The position numbers and the translations under genes were made by a program. A DNA stretch of 41,852 nucleotides from contig NZ_VYKI01000014.1 of assembly GCF_008710035.1 (NCBI RefSeq), positions 17,880-59,731 of the forward strand. Reading direction: 5' to 3'. Within the stretch, counting starts at the first letter, position 1. Each line of letters starts with the position of its first letter. This stretch comes from Stenotrophomonas cyclobalanopsidis (GTDB lineage: Bacteria; Pseudomonadota; Gammaproteobacteria; Xanthomonadales; Xanthomonadaceae). The notes under the pieces were generated by a model. It worked only from the letters and a program-made list of their open reading frames with translations, was not told the origin of the DNA and did no database searches. Of this stretch, positions 9,989-17,414 are shown in pieces.

Positions 9989-10696
9989 ATGCACGAGCCG
10001 GGCCCGGTCGATCTCATCGAAGTCATCCACAACGCCGTCCCCAGTGACGTGTGCGCCGCCATCGTCGCCCGCATGCGCAGCAGCCAGGGCCTGAAACCCG
10101 GTGCGGTAGGCAGTGGTGTGTTCCCCGAACTCAAGCACAGCAAGGATCTGCGCATCAGCGGCCTGGATGCGTGGCGCGACGTGGACACCCTGCTGCAACA
10201 GGCGGTTTTCGCCGGGCTGCAGACTTATCTACGCCGTTATCCACAGGCTCTGATCGCACCGTTGATGTTGCAGATCCAGGACAGCAACGGCCAGCCGCGC
10301 CGACTGTCAGCCGAGGATTTCCCCGACATGGCGCCGGAGCAGCTGGCGGAGCTGGCCCGCACCTGTCTGCGCCCAGGTGCGATCAACCTGCAGTGGTACG
10401 CGGCGGGCGAGGGCGGTTACCCGTACTGGCACTGCGAGCTGTACCCGAAGGATGCGCAGGCGGAAACGCTGCACCGGCATGTACTGTGGACGCTGTACCT
10501 CAACGACGATTTCGAGGAAGGCGAGACCGAGTTCCTGTTCCAGGGGCGCAAGATCGCACCGCGCACCGGCAGCCTGCTGATCGCGCCGACCGCGTTCACC
10601 CACACCCATCGCGGCAACCGGCCGCAGGGCGGCGACAAGTTCATCGCCACCAGCTGGATCCTCTTCCAGAGCGCGCAGAAGCTGTTTGGCGGGTAA
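9989..10696 (+). CDS. 2-oxoglutarate/Fe(II)-dependent oxygenase
   Basis: This 235-residue protein is of the 2OG-Fe(II) oxygenase (prolyl-hydroxylase-like) superfamily. The double-stranded beta-helix core covers about 130-225. The likely iron ligands are H148 and E150 (YWHCELYP) and H205 or H207 (THTHRG), followed by K216 or the nearby Arg as the 2OG-binding base. HRGNRPQGGDKFIATSW resembles the C-terminal core of hydroxylases of this group. Glu instead of Asp as second ligand is less common. The start ATG has AAGGA 8 nt upstream. It is convergent with the radical SAM gene, with an array of GTAG palindromes between. The substrate is unknown. Confidence 0.8.
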   Translation: MHEPGPVDLIEVIHNAVPSDVCAAIVARMRSSQGLKPGAVGSGVFPELKHSKDLRISGLDAWRDVDTLLQQAVFAGLQTYLRRYPQALIAPLMLQIQDSNGQPRRLSAEDFPDMAPEQLAELARTCLRPGAINLQWYAAGEGGYPYWHCELYPKDAQAETLHRHVLWTLYLNDDFEEGETEFLFQGRKIAPRTGSLLIAPTAFTHTHRGNRPQGGDKFIATSWILFQSAQKLFGG

Positions 10697-10704
10697 CGCC
10701 GTTT

Positions 10705-10829
10705 GTAGAGTCGAGCCATGCTCGACTGCCTTGGCTCCGTAGAGTCGAGCTTGCTCGACTGCCTTGGCTCCGTAGAGTCGAGCTTGCTCGACTGAAAGCA
10801 GAAGAGCAGTCGAGCAAGCTCGACTCTAC
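10705..10829. repeat. Array of SMAG (GTAG) palindromes: three tandem plus one inverted
   Basis: Three direct copies begin with GTAGAGTCGAGC at 10705, 10739 and 10772, separated by the same spacer (TGCCTTGGCTCC). A fourth, inverted copy ends with CTAC at 10829. Each copy has arms gtcgagc/gctcgac. The array fills the space between two convergent genes and can act as a bidirectional terminator. Confidence 0.85.
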
Positions 10830-10834
10830 GGACA

Positions 10835-11947
10835 TCAGAACAACGACCCCTGCGGTGATTCCTTCTGCGGCGGCAGCGGCTTCTGGAACCGGCTGCAGTC
10901 CAGCTGCGGCCAGTGGCTGTTCTGCGCGTTGAAGCCCAGCCGCTTCCGCGCCAGCTTGAAGCGGTTGTTCAACAGATCCGCATAGACGCCCTGGCCACGC
11001 ATGCGCGTGCCAAACTGGCTGTCGTAGTCCTTGCCGCCACGCAGCTGCTGGATGGTGCTCATCACGTGCGCGGCACGATCAGGGTGGTGCGTGTCCAACC
11101 AGTCGCGGAACAGCGGCGCTACCTCCAGCGGCAGGCGCAGCAGCACGTAACCGGCGGTTCCGGCACCGGCGTCATGCGCGGCCTCCAGCACGGCTTCCAG
11201 TTCGCTGTCGTTGATCCACGGAATCACCGGCGCCACCATCACGCCCACCGGTATGCCTGCGTCGTGCAGGCGCTTCATCGCGCGCAGACGCGCATGCGGC
11301 GCGGAAGCGCGCGGCTCCAGCTTCGCCGACAGGTGCGGGTCCAGCGAGGTCACCGAGAAGTGCACGCTCACCAGGTTCTCTGCCGCCAGCGGTGCCAGCA
11401 GATCGATATCGCGCTCCACCAGCGCGTTCTTGGTGATCAGCGAGAACGGATGCTTCGTCTCCAGCATCACTTCGATCAGCTGGCGGGTGAGTTTCAGCTT
11501 GCGCTCGATCGGCTGGTAGGCATCGGTGTTGATGCCCAGTGCGATCGGCTGCGGCACGTAGCCCGGCTTTGACAGTTCCTTGCGCAGCAGCTGCGGCGCA
11601 TTGGTCTTGGCAAACAGCTTGGTTTCGAAATCCAGGCCCGGCGACAGGTTCAGATAGGCGTGCGAGGGGCGGGCGAAGCAGTATGAGCAGCCGTGCTCGC
11701 AGCCGCGATACGGGTTCACCGACTGGCTGAAACCCACGTCCGGGGAATTGTTGCGGCTGATGATGCTGCGCGCGGTCTCGGCGCGCACCTCGGTGCGCAG
11801 GCGCGGGGCGAGGAATTCTTCGCTATGGTCGATGGCCCAGCCGTCATCGACCGCTTCGCTCACCGTGCTTTCGAAGCGGCCAGCCAGGTGGGAGGTGGAA
11901 CCCCGGCCCTTGATGGCGGCCTGGGCGTTGCGAGGGTGGGATTGCAT
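10835..11947 (-). CDS. PA0069-family radical SAM protein
   Basis: This 370-residue protein contains GCEHGCSYCFARP, a CxxxCxxC cluster motif that binds a [4Fe-4S] cluster and S-adenosylmethionine. It belongs to the uncharacterised PA0069/SplB-like radical SAM group; the typical features are NPYRGCEHGC, LSPGLDFETKLFAK and HFSVTSLDP. The start was set at the ATG at 11947 (MQSHPRNAQA) because GGAGG lies 6-7 nt upstream. A longer frame begins further up but lacks such a site. The reaction is unknown; some relatives have been linked to DNA photoproduct repair, which is only a hint. It is monocistronic with a promoter-like sequence at 11976-12004. Confidence 0.88.
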   Translation of the reverse strand: MQSHPRNAQAAIKGRGSTSHLAGRFESTVSEAVDDGWAIDHSEEFLAPRLRTEVRAETARSIISRNNSPDVGFSQSVNPYRGCEHGCSYCFARPSHAYLNLSPGLDFETKLFAKTNAPQLLRKELSKPGYVPQPIALGINTDAYQPIERKLKLTRQLIEVMLETKHPFSLITKNALVERDIDLLAPLAAENLVSVHFSVTSLDPHLSAKLEPRASAPHARLRAMKRLHDAGIPVGVMVAPVIPWINDSELEAVLEAAHDAGAGTAGYVLLRLPLEVAPLFRDWLDTHHPDRAAHVMSTIQQLRGGKDYDSQFGTRMRGQGVYADLLNNRFKLARKRLGFNAQNSHWPQLDCSRFQKPLPPQKESPQGSLF

Positions 11948-11975
11948 GGCGCCCTCCGGCCGTTTCAGAGGCATT

Positions 11976-12004
11976 AGTATTATTGCTAACCACAGGCGAC
12001 GCAA
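11976..12004 (-). promoter_or_regulatory. Putative sigma-70 promoter of the radical SAM gene
   Basis: On the minus strand TTGCGT (11999-12004) and AATACT (11976-11981) are 17 nt apart. The transcript would start about 20-25 nt before the Shine-Dalgarno site. The only AT-rich patch in this spacer is here. Confidence 0.45.
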
Positions 12005-12166
12005 GCGGCCAGGATTCACGTAGCTGTAGGCGTTGGGGCGGATCCGACGGCACGTTGACCCCAGTGTTATCCACAGGCTTCACGTGGTCGCGCAGGCGCC
12101 ATCGCCGCAGCAGGCCGGAAGCATGGGCCACGGACGTCTCAGCAGCTGCGATGGGCAGCGGTGGCT

Positions 12167-12183
12167 GCCGGGCAATGCCCGGC
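12167..12183. repeat. Short palindrome at the 3' end of pdxJ
   Basis: gccgggc and gcccggc form a perfect 7-bp stem around AAT, 9 bp after the pdxJ stop. The arms match one of the GTAG-repeat subfamilies, but no GTAG flank is present, so this is a degenerate copy or an independent terminator-like hairpin. Confidence 0.5.
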
Positions 12184-12191
12184 GTCAGCCG

Positions 12192-12935
12192 TTACAGCAG
12201 GGCCAGGTAGCCCCTCACGGTGGCGTCGAGGCCGTCATACAGGGCCTCACCGATCAGGGCGTGGCCGATCGACACCTCCAGCACCTCCGGCACCGCGGCC
12301 AGGAAGTCACGCAGGTTGTCCTGCGAAAGGTCATGGCCGGCATTCACACCGAGGCCGACGGCCTGGGCGCGGCGCGCGGCGGTGGCGAACAGATCCAGCA
12401 TCGCGGCGGCATCACCGGCCGCGTGCGCTTCGGCATACGGTCCGGTGTACAGCTCGATGCGGTCGGCGCCGACTTCCGCGGCCTGTTCCAGCAGCGGGTT
12501 GCCCGCGTCCACGAACAGGCTGACGCGGCAGCCCATCGCCTTCAGTTCGGCCACCAGCGGGCGCAGGCGCTCCCCATCGCGCTCGAAATCGAAGCCATGG
12601 TCCGAGGTGATCTGGCCATCGCCATCGGGCACCAGGGTGGCCTGCGCCGGGCGGGTCTGCGCGCACAGCGGCAGCAGGCCCGGATAGCCCTCGCGCGGCG
12701 GTGCGAACGGGTTGCCTTCGATGTTGAACTCGACGCCGCGGGCGCGGGTCAGGGTCGACAGCGCCAGCACATCCTCGGCGGTGATGTGGCGACGGTCCGG
12801 CCTGGGATGCACGGTGATGCCGTGGGCGCCGGCGTCCAGGCAGGCCTGGGCCGCACGCACGACATCGGGTTCGGCACCGCCGCGCGAGTTGCGCAGGACG
12901 GCGATCTTGTTGACGTTGACGCTGAGCTGGGTCAT
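12192..12935 (-). CDS. pdxJ: Pyridoxine 5'-phosphate synthase
   Basis: This 247-residue TIM-barrel enzyme condenses 1-deoxyxylulose-5-phosphate with 3-amino-1-hydroxyacetone-1-phosphate to form pyridoxine 5'-phosphate (DXP-dependent vitamin B6 pathway). Family features are the N-terminal [52 protein letters not shown] and [11 protein letters not shown]. Length fits E. coli PdxJ (243). It is the last gene of a run cls - small membrane protein - pdxJ, starting 9 bp after the small gene's stop. Confidence 0.97.
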   Translation of the reverse strand: MTQLSVNVNKIAVLRNSRGGAEPDVVRAAQACLDAGAHGITVHPRPDRRHITAEDVLALSTLTRARGVEFNIEGNPFAPPREGYPGLLPLCAQTRPAQATLVPDGDGQITSDHGFDFERDGERLRPLVAELKAMGCRVSLFVDAGNPLLEQAAEVGADRIELYTGPYAEAHAAGDAAAMLDLFATAARRAQAVGLGVNAGHDLSQDNLRDFLAAVPEVLEVSIGHALIGEALYDGLDATVRGYLALL

Positions 12936-12944
12936 GGAACGGAA

Positions 12945-13199
12945 CTACGGTGCGGAAGAGGGTGGGGGCGTGCCGTCATGCGCGCGGGCCTGCTCACGCA
13001 GGCGGCGCAGCTCCTCGGCATCGACCAGGGTGGACGGGTCACGCTGCAGGTCACCAAAGCGGGCGACGTGGCGGCCACGCACCCATGCCAGCAGGAAGCC
13101 GAGGGCGGCCAGCAGGGCCAGCGACATCAGGCCCATGTTCGGGGTCTTCAGCGCGAAGGCGAAGCAGCCCAGCGCCAGCAGCAGGTACAGCCAGTACAT
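12945..13199 (-). CDS. Small membrane protein between cls and pdxJ
   Basis: This encodes 84 residues from the ATG at 13199 (MYWLYLLLALGCF), chosen because GGGGAGGATT lies just upstream. Two hydrophobic helices (about 2-17 and 22-42) are followed by a charged cytoplasmic tail with a predicted helix (LVDAEELRRLREQARAH). No known motif is present. It starts 43 bp after cls and ends 9 bp before pdxJ, so it is co-transcribed with both. Function unknown. Confidence 0.7.
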   Translation of the reverse strand: MYWLYLLLALGCFAFALKTPNMGLMSLALLAALGFLLAWVRGRHVARFGDLQRDPSTLVDAEELRRLREQARAHDGTPPPSSAP

Positions 13200-13242
13200 G
13201 TTCCAATCCTCCCCGGGGCATCGACCGCAGTGTAGCGCTGCG

Positions 13243-14703
13243 TCAGAGCAGCGGCGAGGCCAGGCGGGCGAAGGCTTCTGGCAGGCGGTGCAGCCACAGC
13301 GAGCGGCCGGCCTGGTCATGCACGCGGGTGGCGCTGTCGAACTCGGCCTGCAGCAGCGTGGCCAGTTCCGCCACACGGTCGCGGTCGCTGATCATCATCG
13401 ACAGCTCGAAGTTCAGCCGGAAGCTGCGGTGGTCGAAGTTGGCGCTGCCGACGATGCAGACATCGTCGTCGGCGATGAAGGCTTTCGTGTGCAGCATGCG
13501 CGGGCCGTACTCGTAGATCTTCACCCCGGCATGCAGGAGTTCGTCGAAGTAGGAACGTGCGGCCTGGGTGACGAACCAGGAGTCGCTCATCTTCGGCACC
13601 AGCAGGCGCACGTCCAGGCCGCCCAGCGCCGCCGAGGTCAGGGCCATGCGCGCGGCCTCACCGGGCACGAAGTAGGGGGTCACCAGCCAGACCCGCTCAT
13701 TGGCTTCGTGGATCGCCGTCACGTGCAGGCGGTGGATGGTTTCCCAGCCCGAGTCCGGGCCGGACACCAGCACCTGCGCATCAATGCTGCCATCGCCACG
13801 CAGCGGCATGTCTGCCGGCCACAGGCGGGCGATATCGAAGCGCGACGGCTCCTGGCCGCTGGCGTAGAGCCAGTCTTCGGCGAACACCAGCTGCAGGCTG
13901 CGCACCACGTGGCCGCGCAGGCGCATGTGCAGGTCGCGGTAGGCGTTGGGGTTGCGGCTCTCGTCTTCTTCGTCGGTGATGTTGATGCCGCCGGTGAAGG
14001 CCAGATGGCCGTCGATGATGACCAGCTTGCGATGCGTGCGCAGGTTCAACCACGGGCGCTTGAAGGGTTTCAGCAGTTGCCGCGGGTGGAACCAGATGGC
14101 TTCGCCGCCGGCTTCGAGCAGCGGCCGCAGGAAGCGCGCCGGCAACGACGAGGAGCCCACCGCGTCGAGCAGCAGGCGCACCTGCACGCCTGCACGCGCG
14201 CGCTCGACCAGGGCATCGCGCAGGGCGGTGCCGGCGTGGTCGGGATTGAAGATGTAGTACTCCAGGTGCACGTGATCGCGCGCCTGGCCGATGGCCTCGA
14301 TGAGCGCGGCATAGGTGGTCGCGCCGTCCACCAGCCAAGTCACTTCGGTGGCGCTGCTGGGCGCCAGGCCGGTCGTAGCCTGGGCGACCTTGGCCAGCTC
14401 GGTGCAGCCGGCATCGGGCGGGCAGACATCGCTGTAGTGCTCCATGCCCGAGCGCGCGCGACCACGGCGCAGGCGCTGGCGCTTCACCTTCTGCGGGCCC
14501 AGCAGGTAGTAGATGAAAAGCCCGAGGTAGGGCAGCAGCGCCAGCGACAGGATCCAGCTGAGCGTGGCCACCGGCTCGCGCTTCTGCAGCATGATCCAGC
14601 CGGTCAGGGCGAGGAGGTAAAGCAGATACGCCACCGCCAGGATCGTTCCCAGGTGGGCAATGCCATCGAGCCAGAGGCGCAGCGAATCGAAGAGGGCGAG
14701 CAT
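13243..14703 (-). CDS. cls: Cardiolipin synthase (phospholipase D family)
   Basis: This 486-residue protein joins two phosphatidylglycerols (or PG and PE) to make cardiolipin in the inner membrane. Two N-terminal membrane helices (about 15-38 and 47-68) precede two PLD domains with full HKD motifs: H224, K226, D231 (THRKLVIIDG) and H405, K407, D412 (LHTKAFIADD). Length matches ClsA (486 in E. coli). The start at 14703 (MLALFDSLRL) was chosen over a longer frame that reads through a repeat. It heads the cls - small protein - pdxJ run. Confidence 0.93.
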   Translation of the reverse strand: MLALFDSLRLWLDGIAHLGTILAVAYLLYLLALTGWIMLQKREPVATLSWILSLALLPYLGLFIYYLLGPQKVKRQRLRRGRARSGMEHYSDVCPPDAGCTELAKVAQATTGLAPSSATEVTWLVDGATTYAALIEAIGQARDHVHLEYYIFNPDHAGTALRDALVERARAGVQVRLLLDAVGSSSLPARFLRPLLEAGGEAIWFHPRQLLKPFKRPWLNLRTHRKLVIIDGHLAFTGGINITDEEDESRNPNAYRDLHMRLRGHVVRSLQLVFAEDWLYASGQEPSRFDIARLWPADMPLRGDGSIDAQVLVSGPDSGWETIHRLHVTAIHEANERVWLVTPYFVPGEAARMALTSAALGGLDVRLLVPKMSDSWFVTQAARSYFDELLHAGVKIYEYGPRMLHTKAFIADDDVCIVGSANFDHRSFRLNFELSMMISDRDRVAELATLLQAEFDSATRVHDQAGRSLWLHRLPEAFARLASPLL

Positions 14704-14731
14704 GCGCCGATCATAGCGGGCGCGGGGGTGG

Positions 14732-14773
14732 TTGGGGTCGGACCCCTTGCCGCAGGGAAGAGCTCTGACCCCA
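14732..14773. repeat. Imperfect inverted repeat of the GGGGTC..GACCCC type
   Basis: The element begins tggggtcgga and ends gctctgacccca, so its ends are inverted copies of TGGGGTC, with GACCCCTTGCC inside. I believe similar short elements occur between genes in Stenotrophomonas and Xanthomonas. It lies between the exbD terminator and cls and is distinct from the GTAG repeats. Confidence 0.5.
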
Positions 14774-14777
14774 GCGC

Positions 14778-14811
14778 GCAAAAAAAGACGCCCCTGTCTC
14801 CAGGGGCGTCT
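14778..14811 (-). terminator. Rho-independent terminator of the tonB-exbB-exbD operon
   Basis: A perfect 11-bp stem (agacgcccctg at 14786-14796 and caggggcgtct at 14801-14811) with a 4-nt loop is followed on the minus strand by a run of T (the A tract at 14780-14786). It lies 39 bp beyond the last exbD stop. Confidence 0.92.
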
Positions 14812-14849
14812 GCAGTCGCGTCATGACTGTTGTGCTGCGGTCGTACGTA

Positions 14850-15263
14850 TTACTGCTGCACGAAGCCGATCTTCTTCATCTGAGCATTCTTCGCGGCGGC
14901 CAGAACCTTGGCCATCACGTCGTACTCGGAATCCGGGCTTGCGTCGATGCGCAGCTCAGGCTGGTTGGTCGGGTCACGCTGGACCTCCTGCTCCATCCGC
15001 TGCTGCAGCTCGCTGGTATTGATCGGGCTGTTGTTCCACGAGACCTGGTTGCTGGCGTCGATCTTGAGCTCGATCGGCGGCGGCGGTTCGACCAGCTGCG
15101 GCGGTGGGTTGAGCACGCGCTGCGGCAGGTCCACGGCGATCGGGTACGTCATGATCGGCGCGGTCACGATGAAGATGATCAGCAGAACCAGCATCACGTC
15201 CACGAGGGGCGTGACGTTGATGTCGGCCATGGGGCCCTTGCCACCACCACTACTGAATGCCAT
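14850..15263 (-). CDS. exbD: Biopolymer transport protein ExbD (second copy)
   Basis: This 137-residue ExbD has a short cytoplasmic N-terminus, one membrane helix (about 18-37, in [20 protein letters not shown], with the proton-relevant Asp of LVDVML) and a periplasmic domain (about 45-137) with a Pro-rich start ([14 protein letters not shown]). It starts 3 bp after the first exbD. The two copies share nearly identical first 38 residues but diverge in the periplasmic part. It is a component of the TonB motor complex, and the only plausible role is energy transduction to the outer membrane or a related motor. Confidence 0.92.
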   Translation of the reverse strand: MAFSSGGGKGPMADINVTPLVDVMLVLLIIFIVTAPIMTYPIAVDLPQRVLNPPPQLVEPPPPIELKIDASNQVSWNNSPINTSELQQRMEQEVQRDPTNQPELRIDASPDSEYDVMAKVLAAAKNAQMKKIGFVQQ

Positions 15264-15266
15264 GGC

Positions 15267-15689
15267 TTATTGCCCCTTCTCTTTGGTCGCGACGAAGCCG
15301 ACGTCCAGCATGCCCTGCTCCTGCGCGACCTTGGTCAGGTCGTTGATGACGCGCATCTTGGTGGTGCGGTCACCACGCAGGTTCAGCGGCGGCTGCGGGG
15401 TCTGCTGGGCGGCGGTCGCCAAGCGCGACTCGAGAGTCTGCTTGTTGATTTCTTCGTCGTTCCAGTAGATCGAGCCGTCTTCCTTGACTGCCAGGGTGAT
15501 CGGGCCAGAACGCTTTTCAGCGTCTTCCTTCTGGACCAGGTTGGCCTCCGGCAGATCCACCTTGACCTTGTGGGACATCAGGGGCGCCGTGATGATGAAG
15601 ATGATCAGCAGCACCAGCATCACGTCCACGAGGGGCGTCACGTTGATGTCGGCCATGGGGCCGCCGCTGTTACCACTACTGAAAGCCAT
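15267..15689 (-). CDS. exbD: Biopolymer transport protein ExbD (first copy)
   Basis: This is a 140-residue ExbD with the same design as its neighbour: N-terminal [20 protein letters not shown], one membrane helix (about 18-38, with the conserved Asp in LVDVML), then a periplasmic domain ending VATKEKGQ. GGAGCCCGTT gives a good ribosome-binding site before the ATG. It follows exbB by 59 bp and precedes the second exbD by 3 bp. Two ExbDs in tandem are usual in Xanthomonas, where one is needed for iron uptake; here the individual roles are not known. Confidence 0.93.
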   Translation of the reverse strand: MAFSSGNSGGPMADINVTPLVDVMLVLLIIFIITAPLMSHKVKVDLPEANLVQKEDAEKRSGPITLAVKEDGSIYWNDEEINKQTLESRLATAAQQTPQPPLNLRGDRTTKMRVINDLTKVAQEQGMLDVGFVATKEKGQ

Positions 15690-15748
15690 AACGGGCTCCG
15701 TCTAGATCTTGGTGACTACGTCGTTCGTCGCAGGGTCACGCGCCGCAA

Positions 15749-16510
15749 TCAGCGGACGCGCGAGCCGGTGGCGAAGAAGTCGTGCAGGTCGTGCGCGAAG
15801 GTATCGAACTTGCTGATGGTCGCGCTGTTGACCTTGCTGAAGAAGTTGAAGGCGAACACGGCCGGGATTGCGACGAACAGACCGATGGCGGTCATGATCA
15901 GCGCTTCACCCACCGGGCCTGCAACGGCGTCGATCGAAGCGGAGCCGGTGGCACCGATCTTGATCAGCGCGCCATAGATGCCCCACACGGTACCCAGCAG
16001 ACCGACGAACGGAGCGGTTGCACCGACGGTGGCCAGCAGGGTCATGCCCGACTGCAGCTTGTTGCTTTCGCGGGTCACGGCCTGACGCAGGGCGCGGTCG
16101 ACGAACTCCGAACGGCTCAGGTTCTCACCCAGACCGCCGGTGGCGCCGCCTTCAGCACGCTGGTGGTGGGCAGCCGCCTGGGCAGCGTCCAGAGCGATCT
16201 TCGAGAACGGCTCGGAAGCCGGCTGCTCTTCCATCGCACGGATGGCGTCCTGTGCGTTCGGGGTGTCCCAGAACAGGCTGACGACGCGATCGGCAGCGCT
16301 CTTCAGTCGGACCGAACGGAAGATGTTGATGACGGTCCAGTACCAGGACATGGCCGACATGACGATCAGGGTCAGCAGCACCACCCAGGAGACAGCGAAG
16401 TCACCCGGCTGGGTGGTCATCTCGTGGATCAGATGCTCGAAGCCCATCTGCGACAGGGCGTTGGACGGATTGCCCCCGGCAGCAGCGGCGATGAAAAGTT
16501 CCTGCAGCAT
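15749..16510 (-). CDS. exbB: Biopolymer transport protein ExbB (MotA/TolQ/ExbB family)
   Basis: This 253-residue protein is the membrane channel subunit of the TonB energiser. It has three membrane segments (about 38-60, about 155-178 and about 195-220) and the family core LLATVGATAPFVGLLGTVWG. The last two segments line the proton path with ExbD. The ATG at 16510 has AAAGGTAAG upstream. It lies 92 bp after tonB and 59 bp before exbD. By family, ExbB forms a pentamer around an ExbD dimer. Confidence 0.95.
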   Translation of the reverse strand: MLQELFIAAAAGGNPSNALSQMGFEHLIHEMTTQPGDFAVSWVVLLTLIVMSAMSWYWTVINIFRSVRLKSAADRVVSLFWDTPNAQDAIRAMEEQPASEPFSKIALDAAQAAAHHQRAEGGATGGLGENLSRSEFVDRALRQAVTRESNKLQSGMTLLATVGATAPFVGLLGTVWGIYGALIKIGATGSASIDAVAGPVGEALIMTAIGLFVAIPAVFAFNFFSKVNSATISKFDTFAHDLHDFFATGSRVR

Positions 16511-16602
16511 GACGCTTACCTTTGTTGTGTGTGGTGATAAAGGGTGTAGCTAAGCTAGACAATCGAACTGGAGGAGAGGTGGCCGGCGACCACCCGCTCG
16601 CA

Positions 16603-17271
16603 TCAGTTCAGTGCAAAGTTGACCGGGACGCGGACGCGGCCAGCAGCCTTCTTACCGCCAGATTCAGCGGCGTTGAAACGCCACTTGCGGGCAGCTTCCA
16701 TCGCAGCACGGTCCAGGTCGCGGTTACGGCTGGACTTTTCCACCGTGACATTGGTGACGTTGCCCTGGGCATCGACATCAATGATCAGGATCACTTCGCC
16801 CTGGATGCCCGCGCGGAAAGCGGCCGGCGGGTAACGCGGCGGATTCATGGCCTTCGACGAGATGTCGACGCTGGCCTCGATCGAGGCGGGCGGCGACGGC
16901 GGCGACGGCGGCGACGGCGGGGTGACGATGTCGTTCGGGCGCGGCTCCGGCACGTCGACGACCGGCGCCTGCGGCGGCGGCGGGACGGGCGAGGGCTTCG
17001 GCGGCGACAGGTTCTTCACCGGCGGCGGCGGGGTGTCCTGCGGCGGCGGCGGCGGCGGCGGCGGCGGAGGCGGCGGCGGCGCGTCGACGATGGTCACCAT
17101 GACGTTGCGCTCCTTCTCAGCCACGGCCTTGGGGGCCACGGCGGGGATCAGGAGCATCATGAAGGCGGCCAGATGCAGGGCGATTACAAACGCGATGCCG
17201 AAGATGCGCGGCCAGCTCAGCCCCGATTCTTCAGTTTGTTCGTACCGGTGAACGACTAGTTGTTCCGTCAT
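16603..17271 (-). CDS. tonB: Energy-transducing protein TonB
   Basis: This 222-residue TonB starts at the ATG at 17271 (MTEQLVVHRY); a TTG five codons upstream is in frame but less likely. It has one N-terminal membrane helix (about 22-45), a long Pro-rich periplasmic spacer and a C-terminal TonB domain (about 140-222; PPRYPPAAFRAGIQGEVILI). The spacer holds a run of 13 prolines encoded by CGG-type triplets (17041-17080 on the plus strand) and a PPSPPSPPSPP stretch encoded by a 9-bp tandem repeat (about 16889-16921). It transmits proton-motive force to outer-membrane receptors such as the one at 5.1-7.2 kb. Confidence 0.95.
   Translation of the reverse strand: MTEQLVVHRYEQTEESGLSWPRIFGIAFVIALHLAAFMMLLIPAVAPKAVAEKERNVMVTIVDAPPPPPPPPPPPPPQDTPPPPVKNLSPPKPSPVPPPPQAPVVDVPEPRPNDIVTPPSPPSPPSPPASIEASVDISSKAMNPPRYPPAAFRAGIQGEVILIIDVDAQGNVTNVTVEKSSRNRDLDRAAMEAARKWRFNAAESGGKKAAGRVRVPVNFALN
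17041..17080. repeat. GGC/CGG microsatellite inside tonB
   Basis: The plus strand holds nine uninterrupted CGG triplets (17041-17067), then AGG-type and CGG-type units to 17080. Each triplet adds or removes one proline in the TonB spacer, so length changes by slippage would keep the frame. Confidence 0.8.
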
Positions 17272-17414
17272 GCGCCAAGAGCTCAATAGTGGGGCCGGGA
17301 TCCCGGGGGCGGGATCCCTGATCAGCGGTGCATGACACCGCAGGAACCTCCAAGCTTATACCAATCCTGAGCGCCTGCGCATCAACCTTGCAGGCATTCA
17401 GGCGTTATTCCTAC

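Noticed and set aside
10705..10829. CRISPR-like array
   Set aside because: Three copies about 33 bp apart, but the repeats are GTAG palindromes and the spacers are identical to each other. No cas genes nearby.
10237..12075. Isolated perfect DnaA boxes at 10237-10245 and 12067-12075
   Set aside because: Single nine-base matches inside a gene and in an ordinary spacer, far from the origin; likely chance or weak DnaA titration sites.
12080..12095. CACGTG in the spacer before pdxJ's 3' end as a parS site
   Set aside because: CTTCACGTGGTCGC matches the palindrome only in the centre, with five differences.
17272..17286. TTG start of tonB five codons upstream
   Set aside because: No better ribosome-binding site than the ATG, and the protein from the ATG begins as known TonB proteins of the group.
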